A stretch of 64,000 nt of DNA from Canibacter zhuwentaonis (GTDB lineage Bacteria; Actinomycetota; Actinomycetes; Actinomycetales; Microbacteriaceae), in the NCBI RefSeq assembly GCF_018531125.1, contig NZ_JAHDSY010000001.1. One strand, given 5' to 3'. The notes beneath the pieces were generated by a model, which did not search any database, was not told where the DNA came from, and was given only the letters and a program-made list of their open reading frames with translations. Shown here piece by piece: positions 18,086-27,296 of the stretch; the first letter of the stretch is position 1, and each line of letters starts with the position of its first letter. Made by a program: the position numbers and the translations under genes.

Positions 18086-18567
18086 GATGTTATATCCTGT
18101 TCAAACTCGGCTAGCAGCTGGCGTTGTAAACCGAACATTTCAGCCTCTTTAACGGGTGTGTCATGATCATATCCAACAAGGTGCAGCAAACTGTGGGTAA
18201 TAAGCATCCGCACCTCTGTTTGTAGCTCGTGATCCGCAGCCAGCGCCTGGTCTTTTGCAACATCAAAGCACACCACAATATCACCGAGTACCCCCGGCGG
18301 CGTGAGCTGCCCTGCCGTGCCGGGAACAAGCTGATCCATTGGGAAGCTCATAACATCAGTGGGTCCTGCAAGATTCATCCAGGCAAGATGTAGGCGTTCC
18401 ATTTCTGCTGCGTCAACAAAGGTTATCGCAACTTCTGTTGCCGGGTCTAAAAAGAGTTTTGTAAAGGCGTATTTCACAAGCTCTGGGAGCAGCCAGTCGC
18501 TGTAACTGGCATCGTCTGCAACACCCAGAGCGCCGCTGTTATCGTTAATCGTTATATTTTCTGTCAT
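18082..18567 (-). CDS. ybeY: Endoribonuclease YbeY
   Basis: Metal-dependent RNase for 16S rRNA 3' maturation and ribosome quality control. The 161 residues carry the zinc motif HSLLHLVGYDHD with His125, His129 and His135, preceded by TDVMSFPMD. Overlaps phoH by four bases and the CNNM gene by four, so the three are translationally coupled. Confidence 0.97.
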   Translation of the reverse strand: MTENITINDNSGALGVADDASYSDWLLPELVKYAFTKLFLDPATEVAITFVDAAEMERLHLAWMNLAGPTDVMSFPMDQLVPGTAGQLTPPGVLGDIVVCFDVAKDQALAADHELQTEVRMLITHSLLHLVGYDHDTPVKEAEMFGLQRQLLAEFEQDITS

Positions 18568-19511
18568 AGCCTGCCCTCATAAGCTGCGACAATCTGGCTC
18601 ACTAAGCTGTTGCGCACAATATCTTCAGCGTCGAGATGTGTTATCCCGATTTCGGGAATATTGCTTAGCTTGTGCATTGCATCAGCTAGGCCGCTTATGT
18701 TGTGTGATAAATCAACCTGTGAGCTGTCACCGGTTATAACCATGCGCGAGGCGTAACCGAGCCTGGTTAAAAACATTTTCATTTGTTCCCCGGTCGTGTT
18801 TTGCGCCTCGTCAAGAATTATAAAAGATTCGTTAAGAGTGCGCCCGCGCATATAGGCAAGAGGAGCAACCTCAACCGTGCCGGATTCAACAAGCTTAGCC
18901 ACGGTTTCAGGATCGAGCATAGCCGCCAGAGCGTCAAACAAAGGACGCAAATAAGGGTCAATTTTGTCTTCTAAACTGCCGGGCAAATAGCCCAGCTTTT
19001 CGCCCGCTTCAACAGCAGGCCTTGTTAAAACAATTTTTGCTACCTCACGCCGCTGCAAAGCTCGCACGGCAAAAGCAACGGCGAGGTATGTTTTTCCCGT
19101 TCCGGCGGGACCCTCGCAAAAAACTATTTCACACTCTTCAAGTGATTTCACATAATCACGCTGCCCCGCTGTTTGCGGGCGTACTCCCCGCCCTCGCACG
19201 GTTAAAATCGATTCCGGCAATTTTTTACCGTTTTCAAGAGAAGTCGTTTTAAACTGCTTAATATCGCGACTATCTACCGCCGCAGCGGTTTTGTGAGCGG
19301 CGAGTATTTCGAGTACTGCACGCTCAACCTCAGCAACGCTTTCGCGCGTGCCACGCAGGGTTAACAAATGATCGCGCAGGTGAAAATTAACCTCCTGATA
19401 GGCCCGCTCAAGCTCGCCAAGCAGCGACTCATTAGCACCTAGCAGATCGGATAAATGCACTCCCGACAACAACACGGAGCGTGTTATTTCGGGATAGAAG
19501 GTTTTATCCAC
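18564..19511 (-). CDS. phoH: PhoH-family ATPase
   Basis: 315 residues. The N-terminal KH-like region (about 20-75) is followed by the helicase-like ATPase core with Walker A GPAGTGKT (134-141), ILTRPAVEAGEKLGYLPG, Walker B FIILDEAQNTT and TRLGYASRMVITGDSSQVDL. PhoH is linked to RNA handling and works next to YbeY in most bacteria. It overlaps the HIT gene by eight bases. Confidence 0.96.
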   Translation of the reverse strand: MDKTFYPEITRSVLLSGVHLSDLLGANESLLGELERAYQEVNFHLRDHLLTLRGTRESVAEVERAVLEILAAHKTAAAVDSRDIKQFKTTSLENGKKLPESILTVRGRGVRPQTAGQRDYVKSLEECEIVFCEGPAGTGKTYLAVAFAVRALQRREVAKIVLTRPAVEAGEKLGYLPGSLEDKIDPYLRPLFDALAAMLDPETVAKLVESGTVEVAPLAYMRGRTLNESFIILDEAQNTTGEQMKMFLTRLGYASRMVITGDSSQVDLSHNISGLADAMHKLSNIPEIGITHLDAEDIVRNSLVSQIVAAYEGRL

Positions 19512-19851
19512 CCGCGCTGCTTTCTGTTAGATCTCCCGCTAGTACGTGTGCGTGAACGTGAAATACCGTTTGCCCCGCGCCCGCGCCGTTGTTGAAAACC
19601 AGGCGGTAATCACCGTCAGCGTACACGGTCGCAAGTTTTTTAGCAACCTGTACAATCTCGGCTAGCAGCCCAGGATCACCCGCAGCCAGTTCCGTTACGT
19701 TTGCGTACTCTGTGGTTTTAGGAATCACCAGAATATGCACGGAAGCCTGCGGATTCTGATCGTAAAAAGCCAAAACCCTATCGGTTTCAGCAAGTTTTTT
19801 AACGGGAATCTCACCGGATACAATTTGCCCAAAAACAGTTTTATTACTCAT
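19504..19851 (-). CDS. HIT-family nucleotide-binding hydrolase
   Basis: 115 residues of the HIT (Hint branch) family, which hydrolyse nucleoside phosphoramidates and related adenylated compounds. The catalytic histidine triad is FHVHAHVL (His98, His100, His102), and the N-terminus FGQIVSGEIPVKKLAETDRVLAFYD is typical. The protein ends LTESSAGG. Located between rsmE and phoH, its usual place in actinobacteria, with a 75-base gap upstream. Confidence 0.95.
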   Translation of the reverse strand: MSNKTVFGQIVSGEIPVKKLAETDRVLAFYDQNPQASVHILVIPKTTEYANVTELAAGDPGLLAEIVQVAKKLATVYADGDYRLVFNNGAGAGQTVFHVHAHVLAGDLTESSAGG

Positions 19852-19926
19852 AGCCTAAAGTCTAGTGCCACCCTCTGACAGTAATTTTTAAGCGCCAAAG
19901 CGCAGTCGTCACACGGCACAGCTTAA

Positions 19927-20703
19927 CTACCACACCCCCAGCGCAAGGTTGCACACCGCAAGCGCCGCTGCGGCAGCGCTTGCAGAGCGCAACACCGTTT
20001 CCCCAACCGTCACAGCGCGCGCGCCGTGATCTGCAAACAGCTGCAATTCTGATTCGGTAATGCCACCCTCTGGACCAATTGCAAAAACAATTCTTGAATA
20101 ATGCTTTAGCCCGGCTTCACCCAGCCCTACTAGCTCGTTGCTCAGCCGCAGATTTTGCCACGGATCGAGCACAAGCACGAGAGTATGCTCATCCGCCGCC
20201 AGCTGCGCCAGCTGCTTAGGACTGTGCAGTTTGTGCACCTTAGGCACTCGCGCGCGCAGTGACTGCTTAGATGCCTCTCGCGTTATTTTTTGCCACTTAG
20301 TGAGCATTTTATCCACTTTTGCGCAATCTTGCCACTGCACAACAGAGCGCTGCGCCCGCCACGGCAGAATCTGGTTAACGCCAAACTCCGTGCTCTGCTG
20401 CACCGCCATTTCATCGCGCCCGCCCTTGACCAGCGCCTGCGCTAAAACCAGCTCAACAGGGTGCTTTGTAACCGTGCGCACGCTAAGAACTTCCGCGTGA
20501 AACAGCGGATTTTTGCCAGGCAGCACCTTCGTAACCTGCACGGTTGCAATTCTGCCGTCGGTATCTCCCAGATAAACCTGCTCACCGGCGCGCAATCGCG
20601 CCACAGTAACCGCGTGACGTGCCTCCTCACCGGTTAGCGTAAGGGTCTTGCCCGGCTTAATAGATGCGCCTATTAAGCCACTGTCATAGTATAAATGCGC
20701 CAT
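19927..20703 (-). CDS. rsmE: 16S rRNA m3U1498 methyltransferase
   Basis: SPOUT-class methyltransferase acting on U1498 of 16S rRNA. The 258 residues start with a PUA-like domain (GEEARHAVTVARLRAGEQVYLGD) and end with the knotted SAM-binding domain: VFAIGPEGGITESEL and VGETVLRSASAAAAALAV. Its start abuts the dnaJ stop, so hrcA-dnaJ-rsmE form one heat-shock-linked unit, common in Gram-positive bacteria. Confidence 0.95.
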   Translation of the reverse strand: MAHLYYDSGLIGASIKPGKTLTLTGEEARHAVTVARLRAGEQVYLGDTDGRIATVQVTKVLPGKNPLFHAEVLSVRTVTKHPVELVLAQALVKGGRDEMAVQQSTEFGVNQILPWRAQRSVVQWQDCAKVDKMLTKWQKITREASKQSLRARVPKVHKLHSPKQLAQLAADEHTLVLVLDPWQNLRLSNELVGLGEAGLKHYSRIVFAIGPEGGITESELQLFADHGARAVTVGETVLRSASAAAAALAVCNLALGVW

Positions 20704-21798
20704 CTACCCAAAAAACTTGTTGCGCATTTTTTCAAAGAAGCCCTGCTTGTGCGCGCCCAGCCGAGTGCTTTGTTTGTCAAGGCTGTTAGCAAACTCCTGC
20801 AGCAGCTCTTTTTGTTTACGGTTTAAGTTTGTAGGGGTTATAACCTTTGCAATCAGCTTTAAATCACCTCGTTTTTCGCCGTGTAACTCTGTGATACCGC
20901 GCCCTGCGACGGTGATTATATCGCCGGACTGAACGCCCTCGGGAACTGTTATTTGCGCCTCTCCGTCAAGTATCTGCAGTGTTATCTGCGTGCCGAACAC
21001 GGCCGCGGTTAGCGGGATTTCCAGGGTTGCTAACAGGTCATTGCCGTCACGGTTAAACTGCTCGTGAGGAGCCACCATAAACTCAATAAACAGGTCGCCG
21101 TTTGTGCCGCCACCGGGACCAGCCTCGCCCGCGCCGCGCATCTGCAACCTGGTACCATCAGCAACTCCCGACGGAATCTGCACTTCAATAGTGCGTTTTT
21201 CGCGCACCCTGCCGCGCCCACCACAGTCACCACACGGATTATCAATAACAGTGCCGTAGCCCTGGCAGTTGCTACACGGATTGCTGGTCACAACCTGCCC
21301 CAGAATTGAACGCACCTGCCTGCGCACGTGACCTGTTCCCTGGCACATATCGCAGGTGCGGGGTATGGTACCGGGCGCGCAACACTTCCCATCACAGTTT
21401 GCGCAAACAACCGCGGTTGTGATGTCAATATCGCGGGTTGCGCCAAAGATCACATCGGCAAGCTCGATTCGCATCTGAATCAGCGCGTCATTGCCGGGTT
21501 GTTTGCGCGAATTGGGAGTTCCGCCACCGCCAAAACCAAAACCGCCGCCAAACATATTCCCGAGAAAATCACCCAGGTCGGTGAATCCACCTTGCGATCC
21601 GCCCGTGTCATACTCGCGGCGCTGTTGCGGATCACTCAGCACATCATACGCGCGAGTTACCTCTTTAAACTGCTCTGCCGCTTCAGGACTCGGGTTGCGA
21701 TCAGGGTGCAGCTTCATAGCGAGCTTACGGTAGGCTTTTTTGATTTCCTGCTCGCTCGCATCCCTGCTGACCCCGAGGGTTTCATAGTGATTGACCAT
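20704..21798 (-). CDS. dnaJ: Chaperone DnaJ
   Basis: 364-residue Hsp40 co-chaperone. It has the J domain with the HPD tripeptide (KLHPDRNPSPEA), a glycine/phenylalanine-rich linker (LGNMFGGGFGFGGGG), four CxxCxG-type zinc repeats (CANCDGKCC, CDMCQGTG, CSNCQGYG, CGDCGGRG; the first ends in K-C-C rather than G-x-G) and the C-terminal substrate domains. As the gene after hrcA it is the actinobacterial DnaJ2 type, controlled by CIRCE. The zinc knuckle has enough cysteines to bind two zinc ions. Confidence 0.97.
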   Translation of the reverse strand: MVNHYETLGVSRDASEQEIKKAYRKLAMKLHPDRNPSPEAAEQFKEVTRAYDVLSDPQQRREYDTGGSQGGFTDLGDFLGNMFGGGFGFGGGGTPNSRKQPGNDALIQMRIELADVIFGATRDIDITTAVVCANCDGKCCAPGTIPRTCDMCQGTGHVRRQVRSILGQVVTSNPCSNCQGYGTVIDNPCGDCGGRGRVREKRTIEVQIPSGVADGTRLQMRGAGEAGPGGGTNGDLFIEFMVAPHEQFNRDGNDLLATLEIPLTAAVFGTQITLQILDGEAQITVPEGVQSGDIITVAGRGITELHGEKRGDLKLIAKVITPTNLNRKQKELLQEFANSLDKQSTRLGAHKQGFFEKMRNKFFG

Positions 21799-21825
21799 TT
21801 GTGTTCTCCTTTTAAAATCTTCTTA

Positions 21826-22860
21826 CTAGCTTAAAATTTTATTGAGGTAACTCGCCACAGCCTGCACCGCAACAATGTTTTCTGCGTAATCCATGTGCAG
21901 TGAGCCGATAACCCCGAGCTGTGAGCCGGTGCTGTTGGCGTTACCATAGCTCGTGGCTAAAACCGCGGTTCCCTGCAGCCCATAGGTTTCATTCTCGCGC
22001 CCGATACTAATGCTAATTTCACGCTCCTGCTGCAGCGCAAACTCGTTAAACAGCTGCAACAGCGTCACCTGTTCTTCGAGCGCTTCTAAAACTACCTCTG
22101 CCGACAGCTCTGCAACCGCCGCGCGTGATATATTTGCCGTTCCTGAAACCTTTAGTTTAGCAGCTGTGCTAACCGCTAACTGTTCGCACACACTATCAAA
22201 GATAATTGCCGCCGGCGCTTTAGCTACGGGCGGCAGCTGTGGCAGTATAATATTTTTATATTCTGCGGCAAGAGTGGCAAGCGCAGCTTTTAGATCCTTA
22301 TCAATAATTGCCCGGTAAATCTGCCCGCGTACGGTGGGCAGGCTCAGATGCCGCAGCTCATCCGCATTAAAAACTATTAGCTGCTGCGCCACCACCCCAC
22401 TGCTTTTTACAAGAATTGCCAACACCCTGTTTGCAGACAGCTGCACCAGGTCAAAATGCCGCACCCGCTCGCTCGGCACACCCGGATATTGAATCAGCGC
22501 AACTTGATTTGTGAGCAGCGACAAAATCCTGGCGGTGCGGTTTAAGACCTCGTCAAGGTCGTGTGTCTCCCCCAGGAACCGTTCAATCGCGAGCTTTTTA
22601 GCTGCAGAGAGCGGTTGCAAGCGAGTCAGTGTGTCCACGTGTAAACGGTATCCTTTATCGGTTGGCACGCGCCCCGACGAAGTGTGCGGTGCGGTTATTA
22701 GCCCCGCCTTCTCAAGCGCCATCATATCGCTGCGGATAGTGGCCGCAGACACGTCAAAAGCGTATTTTTGCACGATCCGCTTAGAACCGACCGGTTCGTG
22801 GTGCACCACATAATCGTTGACAATTGCCCGTAAAACCTGCAAGCTACGCTCAGAAACCAT
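21826..22860 (-). CDS. hrcA: Heat-inducible transcription repressor HrcA
   Basis: Repressor that binds CIRCE and is folded with GroEL help. The 344 residues have an N-terminal winged helix (SERSLQVLRAIVNDYVVHHEPVGSKRI, SAATIRSDMMALEKAGLI, HTSSGRVPTDKGYR) followed by the GAF-like effector domain. The ATG at 22860 has AGGGGGTG four to five bases upstream; a longer frame from 22902 would run to the edge of the operator and is unlikely. A CIRCE element lies 46 bases ahead, so the operon is self-regulated. Confidence 0.96.
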   Translation of the reverse strand: MVSERSLQVLRAIVNDYVVHHEPVGSKRIVQKYAFDVSAATIRSDMMALEKAGLITAPHTSSGRVPTDKGYRLHVDTLTRLQPLSAAKKLAIERFLGETHDLDEVLNRTARILSLLTNQVALIQYPGVPSERVRHFDLVQLSANRVLAILVKSSGVVAQQLIVFNADELRHLSLPTVRGQIYRAIIDKDLKAALATLAAEYKNIILPQLPPVAKAPAAIIFDSVCEQLAVSTAAKLKVSGTANISRAAVAELSAEVVLEALEEQVTLLQLFNEFALQQEREISISIGRENETYGLQGTAVLATSYGNANSTGSQLGVIGSLHMDYAENIVAVQAVASYLNKILS

Positions 22861-22905
22861 AATGCACCCCCTGAAATATCTCGCCACCAGCGCTAACAGC
22901 AAAAT

Positions 22906-22932
22906 CTGGCACTGTCACCTATAGAGTGCTAG
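22906..22932 (-). promoter_or_regulatory. CIRCE operator upstream of hrcA
   Basis: CTGGCACTG-N9-GAGTGCTAG on the plus strand has the exact 9-9-9 spacing of the CIRCE element (TTAGCACTC-N9-GAGTGCTAA). On the hrcA strand the left arm is CTAGCACTC (eight of nine) and the right arm CAGTGCCAG (six of nine). A possible promoter, TTTCAC-17-TATAGG on the minus strand, overlaps it. Confidence 0.85.
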
Positions 22933-22958
22933 TTTACCCTGTGAAACTTAAAACTCAG

Positions 22959-24185
22959 CTATCCCAGCAGCTGGTGCACTATCTGATCTGCTAGCAACCG
23001 CCCTTTTAACGTGGGCACAATTCGCTGCTGCGCAAACAGCGGCTCGGGCTGCACCAGCTCTTGTGTGAGCAGTCCGGCAACTCGCGAGCGCTCTTGCGCG
23101 GTGAGCGCCTGCAACGGAAGCCCCCAGCGGATTCTGCTTTCTAACAGCACTCGCTCTGTATGGCGCGCGTGCGGATCGAGCACCTCTTGCGCATACCCTG
23201 GCGACACGCCAGCACGTACGCGAGCTGCGTACACGCGCGGATGTTTCACGTTCCACCAACGCACGCCCCCTACGTGACTGTGCGCGCCGGGCCCGAAACC
23301 CCACCAGTTGGCACCCTGCCAGTATCCCAAATTGTGGCGCGAATATGACCCGCCCCGTTCCCAGTTACTGATCTCATACCAGCGGTAGCCCGCCTCACTA
23401 AAGAGCTTATCTGCTAGCTCGTACATATCAGCCTGTGTGTCATCGTCGGGCATTTGATACTTGCCGCGCTTAATCTGCGCGGCAAGCTTGGTGCCCGGCT
23501 CGATAATTAGCGCATACGCTGAAATGTGATCAGGCTCGCACGCCAGTGCGGTGAGCACAGATTCGCGCCAGTTGGAGAGCGTTTCGTGCGGGGTGCCGTA
23601 GATTAAATCGAGGCTCACCTGCAAGCCCAACTCGCGGGCAAATTTTGTAACCGGCAGAATTCGCGACGGATCGTGCGTGCGCTCCAGAACCTCTAAAACG
23701 TGAGCAACCGCAGACTGCATCCCAAAGCTAATACGAGTAAAACCGGCATCGCGCAGCTCTTCTAGATAGCTGTAGTCAACAGAATCCGGATTGGCTTCGG
23801 TTGTGACCTCGGCATCTGCGGTCAAACCCCAGGTGTTTTTTAGCCCGTTAAACATTTTAACAAGGTCACCCGCGGGCAAAAGCGTGGGCGTGCCCCCGCC
23901 AAAAAATACCGTATCTAACGGCCGCTGCGGCACTTGGCTAAGCTGCAGCGCGGTTTTTGCAAAGGCAATTTCCTGCAGCACCTCTGCAGTGTAATTGCTC
24001 TGGTTTGTGCTGCCAAGTTCGGTTGCCGTGTAGGTGTTGAAATCGCAGTACCCGCAGCGCACGCGGCAGTATGGCACGTGTACATAGGCTCCAAAGCCAC
24101 GCTCTGCGGAGTTAACAGCCGCCTGCGCGGGGAGTCTGCCATCCGCTGGTACTGGATCGCCCGGCAGCAGCGCGCTAGAAGGCAT
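22959..24185 (-). CDS. hemW: Radical SAM haem chaperone HemW
   Basis: Formerly annotated as oxygen-independent coproporphyrinogen oxidase; HemW proteins bind haem and deliver it to respiratory enzymes. The 408 residues have the radical SAM motif CRVRCGYCDF (Cys40, 44, 47), the glycine-rich FFGGGTPTLL, EANPD and the HemW C-terminal domain (GFGPGAHSHVGGVRWWNVKHP). In true HemN an additional cysteine follows the triad, and here that position is Asp, fitting HemW. It overlaps the DUF1990 gene by 11 bases; CIRCE lies just after its end. Confidence 0.94.
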   Translation of the reverse strand: MPSSALLPGDPVPADGRLPAQAAVNSAERGFGAYVHVPYCRVRCGYCDFNTYTATELGSTNQSNYTAEVLQEIAFAKTALQLSQVPQRPLDTVFFGGGTPTLLPAGDLVKMFNGLKNTWGLTADAEVTTEANPDSVDYSYLEELRDAGFTRISFGMQSAVAHVLEVLERTHDPSRILPVTKFARELGLQVSLDLIYGTPHETLSNWRESVLTALACEPDHISAYALIIEPGTKLAAQIKRGKYQMPDDDTQADMYELADKLFSEAGYRWYEISNWERGGSYSRHNLGYWQGANWWGFGPGAHSHVGGVRWWNVKHPRVYAARVRAGVSPGYAQEVLDPHARHTERVLLESRIRWGLPLQALTAQERSRVAGLLTQELVQPEPLFAQQRIVPTLKGRLLADQIVHQLLG

Positions 24186-24939
24186 CTGTGACGGGCGCTG
24201 GGGGCTGTGTTTTGAACTCTGTTTTTGCGCTGGCAGCGCCGCCGTTTACTCTGTTCAGAGAGGCATAACCGGGTATCAGACAGGAAAGCGTTTCTTTGAT
24301 TTCAGCGGATAGTTTCTGCCCGTTTTTGCCGTCGCACAAAAAATTGAACCGGGAGCGTTTTGGCAGGTGGAAGAATCCGCGCGCGACAGCCTGCACGCTG
24401 TCATCAGCGAGCAGCTGCACCTCAAAGCTTACTTCGCCGGCAAATTCGCGAGCGGATGACACCGTGCCGAGCACCACCCCGGAGCGCAACACCGGCTCTG
24501 CGCCAGTTTCTGCGCTGCCGGTTAAATCTTCCTGCCTATCTCCCCTTAAAAGCCGCACAACACTGTAAACACCGCTTAAATCGACCGCGTTTTTAGCGAC
24601 TGTTGTTGCGCTTTGTAGCTCGACCTTTGCTCCCGTGAGCAGATACGCTGTTCCCTCCGCGCTGTACACGGTCTCGTTCAGGCTCGGGCGCGCTGGTATG
24701 CTTCCCTGGTCAAGCACGGTAACGCTGTACCCGGCAAGCTCGAACACGCGCCACGTCATTAACTGCCCAACAGCGTCATCGAATCGATTTTTGCCAATTC
24801 CCAGCCTGACGCTCTCGGCAAATGGATACGCCCCGTTTGGCGGATAATCAAGCAGGTCGGGCGCCTGGCTACCACCAACTTCAGCGTAGTTGAGAACAGA
24901 ATCTACAAAAGTACTGCGGCGTCTTGGCTCAGAACTCAT
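24175..24939 (-). CDS. DUF1990 family protein
   Basis: 254 residues of unknown function. The N-terminal half fits the DUF1990 pattern: LNYAEVGGSQ, then SVRLGIGKNRFDDAVGQLMTWRVFELAGYSVTVLD in family position. The C-terminal region (VARGFFHLPKRSRFNFLCDG) continues the domain and ends in a proline-rich tail. No catalytic residues are established for the family. The ATG overlaps the lepA TGA (ATGA), showing translational coupling and that TGA is a stop here. lepA-DUF1990-hemW is a usual actinobacterial order. Confidence 0.82.
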   Translation of the reverse strand: MSSEPRRRSTFVDSVLNYAEVGGSQAPDLLDYPPNGAYPFAESVRLGIGKNRFDDAVGQLMTWRVFELAGYSVTVLDQGSIPARPSLNETVYSAEGTAYLLTGAKVELQSATTVAKNAVDLSGVYSVVRLLRGDRQEDLTGSAETGAEPVLRSGVVLGTVSSAREFAGEVSFEVQLLADDSVQAVARGFFHLPKRSRFNFLCDGKNGQKLSAEIKETLSCLIPGYASLNRVNGGAASAKTEFKTQPPAPVTDAF

Positions 24940-26780
24940 TTTTTACCCTCAACTTCGCCAGACAGCGCGGCGATAAAGGCTTCCTGCGGCACTTCCACGC
25001 GCCCCACCATTTTCATCCGCTTTTTGCCTTCTTTTTGCTTTTCTAGCAGCTTGCGCTTACGACTGATATCACCGCCGTAGCACTTTGCTAAAACATCTTT
25101 TCTGATTGCGCGGATGTTTTCGCGCGCAATAATTCTAGCCCCGATAGCTGCCTGAATCGGCACTTCAAACTGCTGGCGCGGAATTAGCTTACGCAGTCGC
25201 TCCGCCATCATGGTACCGTAGCCGTAGGCGCTATCGCGGTGCACAATCGCGCTAAAAGCGTCAACTTTATCACCCTGCAGCAGAATATCAACCTTTACAA
25301 GATCCGCATTCTGCTCGCCGGCCGACTCGTAGTCAAGGCTTGCGTACCCCTGGGTGCGGCTTTTGAGCTGATCAAAAAAGTCAAACACGATTTCACCGAG
25401 CGGGATTTTATAGCGCAGCTCAACCCGTTCTGTGCCGAAATACTCCATACCCTGCAGGCTGCCGCGCCTGGCCTGGCACAGCTCCATAATCTGCCCGACA
25501 TAGTCTTTGGGCGTAAGAATTGCGGCACTTACAACGGGTTCGTAAACCTCTGAGATTTTACCGTCGGGGTATTCGCTCGGGTTTGTAACGGTAACCTCTT
25601 TGCCATCTTCGCGCACAACCCGATAGACAACGCTCGGCGCGGTCGCGATCAAATCAAGATTGAACTCGCGGCGCAACCTTTCGCTTATGATTTCAAGGTG
25701 CAAAAGCCCCAGAAAACCGCACCTAAAACCGAACCCCAGCGCAACTGAGGTTTCTGGTTCGTACTGCAGCGCGGCATCTGAGAGTTTAAGCTTATCAAGG
25801 GCTTCGCGCAACACCGGATAATCGCTGCCGTCGATCGGGTAGATACCGGAAAAAACCATCGGCTTCGGATCGATGTACCCCGGCAGCGCGTCGCTCGCTG
25901 GCGCGCGCTTGGTTGTGATGGTGTCACCAACTTTAGACTGCCGCACGTCTTTAACACCCGTAATCAGGTAGCCCACCTCACCGGCAGCAAGCCCCGCTGT
26001 GGGAATCTGCTCGGGAGCAGAAACGCCTATTTCTAGAGCCTCGTGCTCGGCCAGCGTTGACATCATCAAAATGCGCTCGCGCGGTAACAGCTTGCCGTCA
26101 ATCATCCGCACATAGGTGATAACCCCGCGATACGGGTCGTACACGGAGTCAAAAATCATAGCTCGCGCGGGCGCTGTCAGCTCTCCCACTGGCGCCGGAA
26201 CTTTAGCAACAACACAGTCAAGCAGCGCCTCAACACCCGCGCCGGTTTTACCGGAGACAGCGAGCACATCCGCCGGATCACAGCCAATTAGCTCGGATAT
26301 TTCTTGCGCAATGCGCACCGGATCCGCCGCGGGAAGGTCGATTTTATTCAGCACCGGAATAATCTCAAGATCGTGTTCCATTGCCAGGTATAGGTTCGCG
26401 AGCGTTTGCGCCTCAATGCCCTGTGCCGCGTCGACCAGCAGAATAGCGCCTTCACAGGCCGCTAGCGAGCGTGAAACCTCGTAGCTGAAATCTACGTGCC
26501 CGGGCGTGTCGATCATATTCAGCGCGTAATCAGTGCCGTTAAGCTCCCAGTGCATCCGTACCGCCTGCGACTTGATTGTGATGCCCCGCTCGCGCTCAAT
26601 ATCCATGCGGTCGAGATACTGCGCCCGCATCTCACGGTCAGACACTGTGCCGGTAATCTGCAGCATTCTGTCTGCGAGCGTTGATTTGCCGTGGTCAATA
26701 TGCGCGATAATGCAGAAATTGCGGATCGCGGACGCAGGAGTTTGTGAGGGACGCGGCGGATTAACACTGCGAGGAGACAT
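24936..26780 (-). CDS. lepA: Elongation factor 4 (LepA)
   Basis: Translational GTPase that helps ribosome assembly and can reverse translocation. The 614 residues show G1 AHIDHGKST, switch DTPGHVDF, NKID, then EF-G-like domains and the LepA-specific C-terminal domain (GYGTMMAERLRKLIPRQQFEVPIQAAIGARIIARE in family order; KRKLLEKQKEGKKRMK). The ATG at 26780 has TAGGTG a few bases upstream. Follows rpsT, separated by a terminator. Confidence 0.98.
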   Translation of the reverse strand: MSPRSVNPPRPSQTPASAIRNFCIIAHIDHGKSTLADRMLQITGTVSDREMRAQYLDRMDIERERGITIKSQAVRMHWELNGTDYALNMIDTPGHVDFSYEVSRSLAACEGAILLVDAAQGIEAQTLANLYLAMEHDLEIIPVLNKIDLPAADPVRIAQEISELIGCDPADVLAVSGKTGAGVEALLDCVVAKVPAPVGELTAPARAMIFDSVYDPYRGVITYVRMIDGKLLPRERILMMSTLAEHEALEIGVSAPEQIPTAGLAAGEVGYLITGVKDVRQSKVGDTITTKRAPASDALPGYIDPKPMVFSGIYPIDGSDYPVLREALDKLKLSDAALQYEPETSVALGFGFRCGFLGLLHLEIISERLRREFNLDLIATAPSVVYRVVREDGKEVTVTNPSEYPDGKISEVYEPVVSAAILTPKDYVGQIMELCQARRGSLQGMEYFGTERVELRYKIPLGEIVFDFFDQLKSRTQGYASLDYESAGEQNADLVKVDILLQGDKVDAFSAIVHRDSAYGYGTMMAERLRKLIPRQQFEVPIQAAIGARIIARENIRAIRKDVLAKCYGGDISRKRKLLEKQKEGKKRMKMVGRVEVPQEAFIAALSGEVEGKK

Positions 26781-26825
26781 TCAACACCTATCTTAAAACG
26801 GACACGGGGCTAAATTTAAGACAAA

Positions 26826-26858
26826 GGCACGCACACCGTAAAAACAGGTATGCGTGCC
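26826..26858 (-). terminator. Terminator after rpsT
   Basis: GGCACGCA pairs with TGCGTGCC, with an inner ACC/GGT extension around a GTAAAAACA loop. On the minus strand the hairpin is followed by TTTGTCTTAAATTT. Lies between the rpsT stop and the lepA start. Confidence 0.7.
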
Positions 26859-26882
26859 GAAACTGTCTCAAGCTTAGGTAGC

Positions 26883-27143
26883 TTAGAGAGCAGTTACTTT
26901 CTTAGCAAGCTTTGATTTACGGTTAGCAGCCTGATTCTTGTGAATCACGCCCTTGCTAACAGCCTTGTCTAGCTTACGGCTAGCTTCCTGCAGTGCCTTT
27001 ACAGCTGCGTCTTTATCTCCTGCCTCAACAGCAAGACGAGTTTTGCGCACAAAGGTGCGTAGCTCGCTCTTGTAAGCGCGATTGCGCTCGGTTGCTGCGA
27101 GATTGGTGCGAATCCGCTTAATTTGCGACTTAATGTTTGCCAC
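26883..27143 (-). CDS. rpsT: 30S ribosomal protein S20 (bS20)
   Basis: 86-residue helical 16S rRNA-binding protein; ANIKSQIKRIRTNLAATERNR at the start and HKNQAANRKSKLAKKV at the end are diagnostic. The start is GTG at 27143 with AAGGAAG five bases upstream. It has its own leader and terminator between holA and lepA. Its 153-base upstream gap contains a TGTGGT/ACCACA hairpin (27213-27231). Confidence 0.97.
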   Translation of the reverse strand: MANIKSQIKRIRTNLAATERNRAYKSELRTFVRKTRLAVEAGDKDAAVKALQEASRKLDKAVSKGVIHKNQAANRKSKLAKKVTAL

Positions 27144-27296
27144 TTAGCTTCCTTCAAAAGTTTACGATTAATACTTATCCGACGCGCAATCAGAGAGGGG
27201 AAAACGCGCCACTGTGGTTATTCACACCACAAGCAAGTCAGTTAATAACCCTAGCATATTTTTATACGCAGAGGTGCGATAGCATGATTTCAGGCG
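27144..27296 (-). promoter_or_regulatory. rpsT leader and promoter region
   Basis: Gap of 153 bases between holA and rpsT. It contains a six-pair hairpin, TGTGGT and ACCACA with a seven-base loop (27213-27231), and a GAAGGAAG ribosome site next to the GTG start. TATGCT on the minus strand near 27255 could be a -10 box. I see no gene. Confidence 0.35.
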
